Assembly (NCBI GenBank): GCA_013332095.1
Contig: JABENI010000016.1
Span: 1-64,000, forward strand
Reading direction: 5' to 3'
DNA from: Candidatus Bathyoplasma sp. NZ
Lineage (GTDB): Bacteria; Bacillota_I; Bacilli_A; MAG-NZ
DNA length: 64,000 nucleotides
Shown piece by piece: positions 47,382 to 55,589 of this stretch (positions are counted from its first letter, which is position 1; each line of letters begins with the position of its first letter). Below the pieces are notes generated by a model, which was given only the letters and a program-made list of their open reading frames with translations, ran no database searches and was not told where the DNA came from. The position numbers and the translations under genes are program-made.

Positions 47382-47536
47382 ATTAAACCTCCTTTTTTTT
47401 TCATCAAATATTGTCAAATTTATGCTAATTTCATTCTAGCATAAAAAATAAATAAAACCAAATTTATTCTTGTCGATTTATAAAAAACTGATTATTATAT
47501 TTTTACTTTGCTAATTTTTCAGATTTGACAACCATT

Positions 47537-47728
47537 TTATCCTATTTTTCTATCAACTAATTCATCAATTGAATATTTTAAAAAATTAGCCAGTGTTTTT
47601 AACATTTCAATATTAGGTTCTCTTTTTCCTTGTTTATACAGTGCATAAGTAGCAGTTGTAATACCATTTTTTTTAGCCAACTCTTTTTGTGTTAACTTTA
47701 AAACTTTTCTTTTATTTTTCAAATTCAT
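47537..47728 (-). CDS. Small XRE-family DNA-binding protein
   Basis: 63 residues from ATG 47728 (MNLKNKRKVLKLTQKELAKK), with AGAGATAGGT upstream; a longer frame to 47791 is unlikely. A lambda-repressor-type helix-turn-helix is visible: LTQKELAKKNGITTATYALY, then GKREPNIEMLKTLANFLKYS. Such short XRE proteins are often repressors of mobile elements. It is divergent from a decayed XRE-like ORF at 47821, an arrangement like a phage or plasmid switch. Confidence 0.8.
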   Translation of the reverse strand: MNLKNKRKVLKLTQKELAKKNGITTATYALYKQGKREPNIEMLKTLANFLKYSIDELVDRKIG

Positions 47729-47820
47729 ACCTATCTCTTTTAACAAAACGTTTATATAAACAAAATGTTCTGTTAAAATAATATCAAACAAATTGTTTAG
47801 TATGACAGGAGGTGTTTAAT

Positions 47821-48011
47821 ATAAAACGATTAAGAACTCTGAGAGAAAATTTAAATTTAACTAAAACGAAAGTTGGCAAAATATTTAGAGATAACTCCAA
47901 CAGCATTAGCGAATTACGAAAAAGGTGTAAGTCTTCAATCCAAAAATATTAAGTAAAATCACTGGATATTTTGAAATTACTGTAGATTTTCTATTGGATA
48001 TTGATAGATAA
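47821..48011 (+). pseudogene. Decayed XRE-family regulator
   Basis: After AGGAGGTG the frame reads (ATA)KRLRTLRENLNLTKTKVGKI, then after a frame change TALANYEKGVS, and finally ILSKITGYFEITVDFLLDID with TAA at 48009. The three pieces rebuild one XRE repressor. The start codon appears to have become ATA, and there are two frameshifts. Confidence 0.65.
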
Positions 48012-48139
48012 GGTAATCATTACCCAAAATGAATATGATAACTTGTTTATCCCTAGTAAAAAAGAACTAATATAAGTAATTTCAATTCTGAATTAACATT
48101 AACTGAAAATAAAATTTAATTTAATTCAAAATATTATAA

Positions 48140-48505
48140 CTAATAAAGTTCTTCAGAGTTCCAATTCATATTTTTTATCCATTTTTCTATTTTGTTTAAG
48201 TTTAAATATACATTTCTTCTTTTGCCTTTTAGTCCTTTATTAGTTATAGTTACACCCTTAGCAAATCCAACTTTCTTAATAACTTTCATGGTATATTTAA
48301 CCATTGCCAAATTGCTATCAAACTTATTTACTAGATATTCATTTGACATAAATATTTGATTATTCCCTTCAACTCTAAAAATTATTAGGTAAGTTAGTAC
48401 CCTAACCCATAATGGAATACTATGGTCCATGTAATAATTCTCAATATTACCCACGTAATGATAATTTAGATTCCATCTAACTCGCTTCGTTTTTTTATCG
48501 TTCAT
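48140..48505 (-). CDS. Small putative DNA-binding protein
   Basis: 121 residues, AAAGGAGT before the ATG. It is basic, with a helix-rich centre (SIPLWVRVLTYLIIFRVEGN, then MSNEYLVNKFDSNLAMVKYT) and a possible winged-helix layout (VKYTMKVIKKVGFAKGVTIT, then KGKRRNVYLNLNKI) resembling replication or helix-turn-helix domains of mobile elements. I do not recognise a named family. Its position beside XRE genes supports a mobile-element origin. Confidence 0.55.
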   Translation of the reverse strand: MNDKKTKRVRWNLNYHYVGNIENYYMDHSIPLWVRVLTYLIIFRVEGNNQIFMSNEYLVNKFDSNLAMVKYTMKVIKKVGFAKGVTITNKGLKGKRRNVYLNLNKIEKWIKNMNWNSEELY

Positions 48506-48660
48506 CAGTTACTCCTTTAAATTAATTTTTTATAGTTGTTAAAAGAGCTCCATTATTTATAAGTTGATTTTGCTTTCATCATTAGAGGCTAGCAAGTTAT
48601 TGGAGTAACTTGTTTTTATTTAGATTTAGATTCTAACAACCAAAGTTCTTATAACACACA

Positions 48661-48695
48661 AAAAGAACTCTATGGATAATTCCATACAGTTCTTT
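48661..48695. terminator. Long hairpin, terminator-like
   Basis: AAAAGAACT/AGTTCTTTT (9 bp) and TATGGA/TCCATA (6 bp) pair around TAAT with one mismatch. T-rich flanks on both strands fit a bidirectional terminator. Confidence 0.55.
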
Positions 48696-48817
48696 TCATA
48701 TAAGAACAATGGGTCGGAAATCATACAATCATAATACTAAGATTACATAACATATAGACCTATTACAAAGATATAAATACATTTTACTAATATATATATA
48801 TTCTTTTAAACTTAATT

Positions 48818-48837
48818 TGGTCGGGAAGACAGGATTC
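48818..48837 (-). repeat. Last 20 bases of a tRNA-Pro gene (candidate attachment-site core)
   Basis: Read on the minus strand, GAATCCTGTCTTCCCGACCA is the 3' end of bacterial tRNA-Pro including CCA. The rest of a tRNA is not there: the sequence passes directly into a truncated pirin gene. Integrases commonly use tRNA 3' ends, so this may be an att scar. Confidence 0.55.
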
Positions 48838-49367
48838 CCACACATCCACATAATAATTTAGAGGTAGCTTCGTATGTAGTTGAAGGTATATTAAATCATA
48901 AAGATTCGGGTGGTAGTGAAGAAGTACTTAAAAGGGGAGAATTTCAACATATAAGTGCCGGAACAGGTATTAAACATTCAGAGTTTAATTTAAGTGATAA
49001 TACTAATAGAATGCTACAAATATGGTCAGAGGCTGACGTATTAAATACAGAACTGAAGTATACATTTTATAAACCATCATTAGATGATAGATATAATAAG
49101 TGGTTACACGTTGCTTCAAAAACTAATGATAAAGTTGGTATAAAAGTTAAAAGCAATTTAGATATATGTTTAACAGAAATAGATAAAGAAATTAAATATA
49201 ATTTAAATGCTAGTAAAATGTTATATATTTTAAATTTAGAAGGTAACACTGCTTACAATGATGTAACAATTGAAAAGGGCGATACAATTGAAGTAGTAAA
49301 TGAAAGTATTACTATAGTTCCTGAAAATAAATCTCATATAATAGTATTTGAGGTATACAAGATATAA
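48834..49367 (+). pseudogene. 5'-truncated pirin-family bicupin
   Basis: The open frame begins without a start inside the tRNA-Pro fragment and reads IPTHPHNNLEVASYVVEGIL, KRGEFQHISAGTGIKHSEFN, then MLQIWSEADVLNTELKYTF, the pirin/quercetinase core with metal ligands His-x-His, Glu and His. About the first 50-60 residues of a normal pirin are missing. An internal ATG (49011) could give a 118-residue remnant without the metal site. Pirin relatives oxidise quercetin or act as redox-linked regulators; this copy is probably inactive. Confidence 0.7.
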
Positions 49368-49394
49368 TAATTTTTTTTGAAGGGAGGTGGAATT

Positions 49395-49565
49395 ATGTCA
49401 GATAAAAAAATATGTGGGTGTAACAATGTAACTGAAGGTCAAATCGTTGAAGTAATCAAAGGTGGAGCTATTACAGTTGAAAAAGTTGGAGAAATAACTA
49501 AAGCAGGTACTGGTTGTGGTGGTTGTAAACCAGCTATTCAAACTATAATTGATGCTAATGCTTAA
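49395..49565 (+). CDS. BFD-like [2Fe-2S] protein
   Basis: 56 residues from ATG 49395, with GGGAGGTGG upstream. MSDKKICGCNNVTEGQIVEV and GTGCGGCKPAIQ carry the C-x-C...C-x2-C pattern of the BFD [2Fe-2S] domain, found in bacterioferritin-associated ferredoxin and in NirB. It probably moves electrons or handles iron in the cytoplasm. It follows the truncated pirin by about 27 bp and ends at a strong terminator, so it is transcribed with the pirin remnant or from an internal promoter. Confidence 0.85.
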   Translation: MSDKKICGCNNVTEGQIVEVIKGGAITVEKVGEITKAGTGCGGCKPAIQTIIDANA

Positions 49566-49572
49566 TTAATTT

Positions 49573-49592
49573 AAAGCCAATTGGCTTTTTTT
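49573..49592. terminator. Terminator after the BFD gene
   Basis: AAAGCCAATTGGCTTT is a perfect palindrome followed by TTTT. The next stretch, 49593-49976, shows no convincing gene; a possible promoter for 49977 lies at its end. Confidence 0.7.
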
Positions 49593-49976
49593 AGTATTCT
49601 CGGTGGTTCTATTGCAAAGCTCATCCAATTTTAATTATGGTCAAATCAATCTGAAGTGGACCAATAAAGTTGGGCGTAATTAAACCAATTATATTGGAGC
49701 ACTCCATTCTTAAAACTGATATTTCAGTTCAAGTTTAGGGGTGTAGTACACTTTTTACCATGCTAACTATTTACTTTTCCAGTCATTGATTTGCATTTTT
49801 TGTAATAGTTCATTAAGGTATGGTTTGTTTATTGGAATATAGTAAAAAATAATGCGTAGTTAGCATAGTCTTAAAATTTAGATATTTCTTTCTTAGAAAC
49901 TTCAAGTCGTATTAATTGATAAATTTTTTATATTAAAATATAATAAATTCAGAAAAAAATAAAAGGAGATTAAAAC

Positions 49977-50405
49977 ATGTTTAAAACGTTAGAAGAAACA
50001 ATGGATTTTTGTGCTGAAGTAAAAACTGGAACTATGGCTGCATTAGATAATGGGTCACCTGTCCTAAGACCGCATCATTTTCAAATGTTCAAGGATAACA
50101 GATGTTACTTTGTTCTTCATTCTGGAAGAAATGCTGTAAAATATTTAAAAGAAAACCCGACAGTTCAATGGATGAGTCATAAAATGAGTTCACCACCACC
50201 AATTGTTAGAATTTCTGGAGATGCAAGATTTATTGATGATATTGACATTAAAAAAATGGTATTTGAAAACAATGAAAATCATTTAAATACTCGATTTAAG
50301 AATGGTTATAAATCTGATGATTTTCTTGTATATACTGTAGATAACTGTAAAATTCAAACATATATGGCTGGAAACTCAACAACTATAGCAGAATTTAACT
50401 TATAA
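49977..50405 (+). CDS. Pyridoxamine 5'-phosphate oxidase-family protein (FMN-binding split barrel)
   Basis: 142 residues with AAAGGAG before ATG 49977. Split-barrel features: GTMAALDNGSPVLRPHHFQM near residue 18, then NRCYFVLHSGRNAVKYLKEN and VRISGDARFIDD, as in flavin-binding PNPOx relatives. Small stand-alone members bind FMN or F420 and act as reductases or flavin stores; the substrate is unknown. It stands alone between terminators at 49573 and 50522. Confidence 0.8.
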   Translation: MFKTLEETMDFCAEVKTGTMAALDNGSPVLRPHHFQMFKDNRCYFVLHSGRNAVKYLKENPTVQWMSHKMSSPPPIVRISGDARFIDDIDIKKMVFENNENHLNTRFKNGYKSDDFLVYTVDNCKIQTYMAGNSTTIAEFNL

Positions 50406-50521
50406 TATAGTACTATAGTTTAAATTTATTAATAATTATTGAAATTTTAGAATGTAGCAGAAAATGATATATTCAATAAATGAACACAAAGATAAGTATT
50501 CTTTTTGTTAATTTAATAACA

Positions 50522-50549
50522 AAAAAAGCCAAAATAATTTGGCTTTTTT
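50522..50549. terminator. Bidirectional terminator
   Basis: AAAAAAGCCAAA pairs with TTTGGCTTTTTT around ATAA. It serves the plus-strand PNPOx gene and the minus-strand small genes. Confidence 0.8.
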
Positions 50550-50565
50550 TATGTGAAATAATTTC

Positions 50566-50760
50566 TTATATCTCCACTGTCCCAAGCATTGCATTAACTA
50601 CTACTACACCTAAAATAAATGCTACATTAATCAAATATCCTTTCCTTTTATCATTCTTACTTACATCATCATTTCTCTTATCTAAACCCATTTGAATTAA
50701 AGCCCTAATAACAAAACCTGCAAAAACCATAATCATTACCCAATTAAAAAACTCTTTCAC
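50566..50760 (-). CDS. Small membrane protein, two predicted helices
   Basis: 64 residues from GTG 50760. Two hydrophobic helices (WVMIMVFAGFVIRALIQMG and INVAFILGVVVVNAMLG) are joined by a charged loop, DKRNDDVSKNDKRK. No family is recognised; size and shape recall holin-like or conjugative-element proteins. Its start overlaps the stop of the 26-residue ORF before it (TAGTG), so the two are coupled. Confidence 0.55.
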   Translation of the reverse strand: MKEFFNWVMIMVFAGFVIRALIQMGLDKRNDDVSKNDKRKGYLINVAFILGVVVVNAMLGTVEI

Positions 50761-50840
50761 TATCTCAAATATACTTTAAGTAGCATCATTTTACCCAATA
50801 GAATAAAAGCCCCACTTCCTGTTAATATAATAAAATTCAT
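50760..50840 (-). CDS. 26-residue hydrophobic peptide
   Basis: ATG 50840 opens MNFIILTGSGAFILLGKMML and the TAG overlaps the next start codon. It begins 5 bases after the previous ORF stops. Tight packing on both sides supports it being real; function unknown. Confidence 0.4.
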   Translation of the reverse strand: MNFIILTGSGAFILLGKMMLLKVYLR

Positions 50841-50844
50841 CTTA

Positions 50845-51045
50845 TTATCCCGCTATTTCATCTAATAACTTTTTCACATCTTCGGACAACACGAATCCGT
50901 CATCTAGATTTATATCTTCACTATTTTCTTTTCCATCTACTTCTTCAATCTCATTAAATTTACTATTAAATATATCTTCTTCATTCATTACAAATTCTTT
51001 AATACTTATTTCTTTATTCGTTTCATCACTGTTTCTTTTTTTCAA
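50845..51045 (-). CDS. Acidic 66-residue protein, unknown
   Basis: Very acidic (VNEEDIF, EEVDGKENSEDINLDD), with a C-terminal helix DVKKLLDEIAG. First of three tightly packed small genes ending at 50566. No family is recognised. The region 51046-51385 upstream has no visible gene and likely holds the promoter. Confidence 0.45.
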   Translation of the reverse strand: MKKRNSDETNKEISIKEFVMNEEDIFNSKFNEIEEVDGKENSEDINLDDGFVLSEDVKKLLDEIAG

Positions 51046-51385
51046 AGTTTTTAATATAATTAATTTAAAGATATTAATTTGTAATATGTTTAAGTTAGTA
51101 TTAATATATAGATTTTAAATCTAATTTTACGATGTATTGTTTCATTTGGAAGCAGCGTTACTAAGTTGTCATAACATCATTCACTACGGTAATTTTATAA
51201 GGAGCCTCAGATAATCACATAAAATAAAAAAAGTTGAAAATACTCCGCGAACACAGAGAAACATATACTTCCAACTCAAAAAAACATTTCTACTATAATC
51301 ACTTCTTTCCATCACAGGAAACAAGACACAAATACTAAGCCAACTACCACATACAAGAATATTAATAAAATAATACCAAAGATAA

Positions 51386-51772
51386 TTGAAAAATGATAAA
51401 ATATATATAAGATTTACTAACTATTTAAAAACCACTAAAGATCACATACCAAAAGCACAAAAAGAAGTAATTACTAAAATCAGTAAACAATATCTTCTTC
51501 TAGAGACATTTTTAAAGACCCAAAGAGACATTATAACCAACTCATCTAAAACAGACCTATCTTTCAAAGATATAAACAAACAGACTCAAATGACTATTTT
51601 TGAAGTTATAGAAGACGAAATCATTGCTTCAGGTGAACGTAGTTTAAATAAAAAAATGCCCGCGGACAAATACAAGGTGCGTTTAGAAAAATTACACAAA
51701 AGAAAATTTTCTTTAAATTCAGTCGCAACTTACCTTACTAAAATCAATAATGATTTAAGTATTAATATTTAA
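51386..51772 (+). CDS. Unknown basic helical protein
   Basis: 128 residues with a TTG start and only a weak ribosome site. Lysine-rich, helical (QKEVITKISKQYLLLETFLK, then KMPADKYKVRLEKLHKRKFS), no membrane segment. Could belong to a mobile element; no family recognised. It is followed by a very strong terminator. Confidence 0.45.
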   Translation: MKNDKIYIRFTNYLKTTKDHIPKAQKEVITKISKQYLLLETFLKTQRDIITNSSKTDLSFKDINKQTQMTIFEVIEDEIIASGERSLNKKMPADKYKVRLEKLHKRKFSLNSVATYLTKINNDLSINI

Positions 51773-51829
51773 GGAGAGAAATATATATTTACTTATCTAT
51801 TTTTATACAACAACAGGCTTATTAAAAAT

Positions 51830-51865
51830 AAAATATCACCTGTCTTTTCGACTAGGTGATATTTT
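51830..51865. terminator. Very strong bidirectional terminator
   Basis: AAAATATCACCT pairs perfectly with AGGTGATATTTT and GTC/GAC extends the stem. T-rich runs follow on both strands. It ends the plus gene at 51386 and the long minus-strand sulfite/metal operon. Confidence 0.85.
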
Positions 51866-51866
51866 G

Positions 51867-51891
51867 TTTTTTACATGTCCGTTAAGAATAT
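51867..51891. repeat. Solo copy of an IS-end-like sequence
   Basis: TTTTTTACATGTCCGTTAAG matches the end of the IS3 fragment near 58443-58465 (minus strand TTTTTTATGTGTCCGTTAAG) at nearly every base. It may be a leftover IS end. Confidence 0.35.
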
Positions 51892-51939
51892 ATCAATTCA
51901 TATATCTATGATCTCTTTTTTATTTAATAAAAATAATAA

Positions 51940-52845
51940 CTATTCATACATTGTATTATATATAAGTTCCAATCCTTCTATATGTCTAAAAGTAGGTGAT
52001 GTAATAATTTTTTTGTCAATGATTAAAATATTATCTTCTTGTACTGATGTCATAACCTCAAAACCTTCTCTATTTTTGATGTCATCTACATTAATTTCTG
52101 TTGTAGTAGACCAGTTTTGTATTATATAAAAATCAATTTTATCTGATTTTCCAAGCAACCTTTCAACTCCATAACTTACATAAGTAGATGTACTACTTGG
52201 TATATCATTTTCAGTTACATGAATACAACCTATTAACTCAAGGTCATTCCAAATAATTGAATTTTTTGAAATTGTCGAATATTCATTTTCTCTAGATTCA
52301 AAAAATATAATTTTTTTATCAGTAATGAATGTTGCTTTTTCTTTAATAACTTGAAACCTTTCATTATAAGTTGCTAATTTTTCAACTGCTACATCTTCTT
52401 TAGAAACAGATTTTGCAATTTTCATAACATATTCATCGAATGTTCCTTCATTATCAAGTGCAACAACTGCTATCCCAACACCTCTTAGCGCATCAAAAGT
52501 TTGTTTATATTTCTCTGCAATAGTAGTTCTTACAAATACTAAATCAGGGTTTCCTGCTATAAATGATTCTGCATCATCTTTATAAGAATAAAAATCAATA
52601 TCAAGTACTTCAGGTGGGTATGTTTCACTTGAACCCACACCAATTATTTTGCCTCCAACACCAAGTACAAATAGGTTTTCAGTAATAGCTGAATATGTTG
52701 ATATTATTCTTTCTGGTTCTTTTGATGTGTCAATTTCATATCCTAAATCATCTATAAAAATATCGTTTGTTATATTTCTATCATCATTTGTTACCTTGCT
52801 ACAACCAGATAATAATAAAATAAAAATCATTAATATAAATTTCAT
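51940..52845 (-). CDS. Iron-chelate/B12-type ABC substrate-binding lipoprotein
   Basis: 301 residues from ATG 52845 (AAGGAGAG upstream). MKFILMIFILLLSGC is a lipoprotein signal with the modified Cys at 15. The mature protein has the helical-backbone (BtuF/FepB) fold: PERIISTYSAITENLFVLGV, GKIIGVGSS, SFIAGNPDLVFVRTT and GIAVVALDN. It captures a metal chelate outside the membrane. It is the last gene of the operon behind the ATPase, with only 1 bp between them. Siderophore, heme or cobamide cannot be told apart from sequence alone. Confidence 0.88.
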   Translation of the reverse strand: MKFILMIFILLLSGCSKVTNDDRNITNDIFIDDLGYEIDTSKEPERIISTYSAITENLFVLGVGGKIIGVGSSETYPPEVLDIDFYSYKDDAESFIAGNPDLVFVRTTIAEKYKQTFDALRGVGIAVVALDNEGTFDEYVMKIAKSVSKEDVAVEKLATYNERFQVIKEKATFITDKKIIFFESRENEYSTISKNSIIWNDLELIGCIHVTENDIPSSTSTYVSYGVERLLGKSDKIDFYIIQNWSTTTEINVDDIKNREGFEVMTSVQEDNILIIDKKIITSPTFRHIEGLELIYNTMYE

Positions 52846-52846
52846 T

Positions 52847-53608
52847 TTACTCTCCTTCTTCAAAAGAAAAGTCAATATAGTTTTCAACAATATTTGATTC
52901 TACATTGAATACATCTCTTATCATTTCACTCGTAATCACTTTAACTGTGCTTCCTTTATCATATAACATTCCGTTTTTAATTACAATTAATTCATCAAAA
53001 TAATTAAGAGCAAAATTAATATCATGTATAACCATTATAATGATTTTATTGTCTTTCCTAATTACATCCTTAAGATATTTTTTAAACTTAATTTGAAAAT
53101 AAATATCAAGATTAGAGAAACCTTCATCAATTAATATAATATCTGCACCTTGTGATAACACTTTACAATAATTGACTCTTTGCAATTCACCACCACTAAG
53201 ATTTAGTATATTTTTATCCTTGAAGCCATTTAATTCGCAAATTTCCATATATTTTATCATACTACTTTTTGAACTTATAAGGTTCTCTTTGTCATTATAT
53301 GGATATCTAGATGCAGATATATATTCTTCCACGTTTAAATTAAATCTCGGAGTTATATTTTGTCTCATATAAGAAATTTTTCGTGCTCTAGTTTTAGAAT
53401 TCATATTTTTAATATCAATATCACCTATTTTAATATCTCCAGTATAGTTAATTAATTGCGTAAGTGCATTAAGCAATGTCGATTTCCCACTACCATTTGC
53501 CCCAATTATTCCATATATATTACCAACTTCAAAATCTAAATTAATATCCTTTAATATTTTATTTTTATTATATATGACATTTAAGTTATGAACTTTCATT
53601 TTATCCAT
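52847..53608 (-). CDS. ABC transporter ATPase, FecE/BtuD family
   Basis: 253 residues from ATG 53608, with AAGGAGAG upstream; a longer frame to 53656 is unlikely. Walker A GANGSGKST (about 34-42), signature LSGGELQRVNYCKVLSQ, Walker B ADIILIDEGF (glutamate catalytic) and the switch histidine VIHDINFA are complete. It drives import through the preceding FecCD permease, overlapping that gene by 8 bp. The Walker B region has DEGFSNLD where many relatives have DEPTSALD. Confidence 0.92.
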   Translation of the reverse strand: MDKMKVHNLNVIYNKNKILKDINLDFEVGNIYGIIGANGSGKSTLLNALTQLINYTGDIKIGDIDIKNMNSKTRARKISYMRQNITPRFNLNVEEYISASRYPYNDKENLISSKSSMIKYMEICELNGFKDKNILNLSGGELQRVNYCKVLSQGADIILIDEGFSNLDIYFQIKFKKYLKDVIRKDNKIIIMVIHDINFALNYFDELIVIKNGMLYDKGSTVKVITSEMIRDVFNVESNIVENYIDFSFEEGE

Positions 53609-54569
53609 AAGTATCTCTCCTTGATATAAGTAAATAAATAAAGAATATTCCACCAATTAGTGTTGTTATTATTCCTACAGGTATTTGATGTGGAAGATAA
53701 GCTCTTGTTATCGTATCTGAAATTAATAAGAAAATCGCTCCTAGTAATGCAGTTATTACGAGACTTCTACTATTACCACTTCCTACTAACGACCTTGAAA
53801 TATGAGGTATAAATAAACCAATAAAACCTATAATTCCAGACAAAGATACAACGAAACCAACAAGTATTGATATAATCATTATATAAACATTGAACAATTT
53901 ATCATATTCAAGACCTAGTAAAATCGACTCTTCTCTACCTAACATCATAATGTCTAAAGTTTTTCTATTTTTATAAAAATATACATAAATAGCAATAACA
54001 ATAACACCAAAGACAACAACTTGATCCATCGGAACTTTATCAAGTGATCCCATTAAATATCCAAGTATTATAAAGACATCTTCATCAGCAAAGTATTTAA
54101 TCAACGTTATTAAAGCAGAAAAAATAGTACTTACAATAATTCCCGCAAGAATTACATTTGATGGATCTACTTTGTTTTTCATACCTGAAAATTTTAATAC
54201 AATAACAATTGTGATAACTGCAAAAAATACTGCAAGTATTTGTGGAGGTATATGTATACCACTTTTTAAAGTTAAATATATAGATAACGATGCCCCAAAG
54301 GCAGCTCCCGAGGAAGTTCCTAATGTAGATGAACTTGCTAATTGGTTGTTTAATAAGATTTGTGCAATATGACCGCTAATTGCAAGTGCAATACCAACAA
54401 AGATTGCTAGGGAAATTCTTGGCAACCTTATATCAGCTATTATAATCTTTCTTATTTCTTTAGATAATAAGAAAATATTAGTATGTCCACTTATTAGTGC
54501 AAATAAAATGCTAATAATAAGTATAATAATGCATATGTATAAAGTTACTCTAAACTTGTTGTCAGTCAT
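53601..54569 (-). CDS. FecCD/BtuC-family ABC permease
   Basis: 322 residues, about 9-10 membrane helices. Typical markers: RLPRISLAIFVGIALAISG near the N-terminus, LGTSSGAAFGASLSIYL, DVFIILGYLMGSLDKV, and GFIGLFIPHISRSLVGSGNS, the ATPase-contact loop. It forms the channel for siderophore, heme or B12-type ligands. It starts only 20 bp after asrC, so it is probably transcribed with the sulfite reductase genes. Confidence 0.92.
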   Translation of the reverse strand: MTDNKFRVTLYICIIILIISILFALISGHTNIFLLSKEIRKIIIADIRLPRISLAIFVGIALAISGHIAQILLNNQLASSSTLGTSSGAAFGASLSIYLTLKSGIHIPPQILAVFFAVITIVIVLKFSGMKNKVDPSNVILAGIIVSTIFSALITLIKYFADEDVFIILGYLMGSLDKVPMDQVVVFGVIVIAIYVYFYKNRKTLDIMMLGREESILLGLEYDKLFNVYIMIISILVGFVVSLSGIIGFIGLFIPHISRSLVGSGNSRSLVITALLGAIFLLISDTITRAYLPHQIPVGIITTLIGGIFFIYLLISRRDTYG

Positions 54570-54589
54570 AAAATGACATCCTTAAGTAC

Positions 54590-55582
54590 TTAATATGTTT
54601 TAAATATTCTATCTTTATCATTAAAGTATCCACCAAAATTAATACTTTCAGAAATCTTTGCGCCATCATTCATTTCAATTCCTTCAAGTATAAAGTTTTT
54701 AAATTCCTTAAATCCTACTCTATCAACAATATATCCAATATGCTCTTTAGGTAAGGTTCTATCAATATATTTATCTACAAATTCGTAAGTTTTTAATATG
54801 ATTTTTGTTATGATTTTTTCTGTAGTCCATTCTATAAATGGCATTGCAACTCTAGGGTTTATTTTTCCTGTTCTTCCCATAATAACTAATTTATATTTCT
54901 TATTAGGATTTCTAGTCCAAGCTGAAGTAGGACAAGCAAGAACACATTCTCCGCACCCGATGCAACGTCTAGAATCTCTAATTATTTTACCATTTTTCGG
55001 AGTTAAAGCTTCTGTTGAAACTTTCTTACACCTTTTAGAACAAGCATTGCAACCAATACAACGGCTATATTCATATTCTACATCAGCTTGACCAATAATA
55101 CCAAAATCTTGTGAATGAGCTTTTATACAGTCATTTGGACAACCTGTTACTGCGATTTTAAAATGAAAATCATTTGGAAATATAATTTTTTCAATTCTTT
55201 TAACAACATCTGTTGTATTAAACTGAGCGATAGGGCATTCTCGATTTCCAACACATCCTGAAACATTTCTAGTACCTGCTGCTGGATAACCATTTTCTGG
55301 ATGAACTGCATTAATTTCAAGTCCTATAATCAATTTCTTAGCATATTTATTTACTTCATCAACCTTATCAAGAGGAATCATATTTATTTGAAAACCTTGC
55401 CTAGTTGTTATGTGTACGCTTCCATCACCAAATTTTTCAGCAATTTCTGAAACAATACTTAGCATTTCTGCATTAATTGCTCCTCCTGGAACCCTAACTC
55501 TTAAAGCAGTATAATTTCTATTTTTAGTGACTCTATAAGCATTTTTAGTTAATTTTTTTGTATTTATATCTAAACTCATCAT
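54590..55582 (-). CDS. asrC: Anaerobic sulfite reductase subunit C (siroheme subunit)
   Basis: 330 residues. The siroheme/[4Fe-4S] site is built from CVGNRECPIAQF (two cysteines) and TGCPNDCIKAHSQDFG (two more). Two ferredoxin-type [4Fe-4S] sites follow: CIGCNACSKRC and CIGCGECVLACP. The N-terminal TTRQGFQINMI is typical of the siroheme reductase family. It reduces sulfite to sulfide by six electrons, supplied by AsrA and AsrB. It begins 7 bp after asrB; AsrABC allows anaerobic, NADH-dependent sulfite reduction. Confidence 0.95.
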   Translation of the reverse strand: MMSLDINTKKLTKNAYRVTKNRNYTALRVRVPGGAINAEMLSIVSEIAEKFGDGSVHITTRQGFQINMIPLDKVDEVNKYAKKLIIGLEINAVHPENGYPAAGTRNVSGCVGNRECPIAQFNTTDVVKRIEKIIFPNDFHFKIAVTGCPNDCIKAHSQDFGIIGQADVEYEYSRCIGCNACSKRCKKVSTEALTPKNGKIIRDSRRCIGCGECVLACPTSAWTRNPNKKYKLVIMGRTGKINPRVAMPFIEWTTEKIITKIILKTYEFVDKYIDRTLPKEHIGYIVDRVGFKEFKNFILEGIEMNDGAKISESINFGGYFNDKDRIFKTY

Positions 55583-55589
55583 TTTTCTC

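Noticed and set aside
48818-48837. A complete tRNA gene
   Set aside because: Only the 3' 20 bases match tRNA-Pro; no anticodon or D arm follows.
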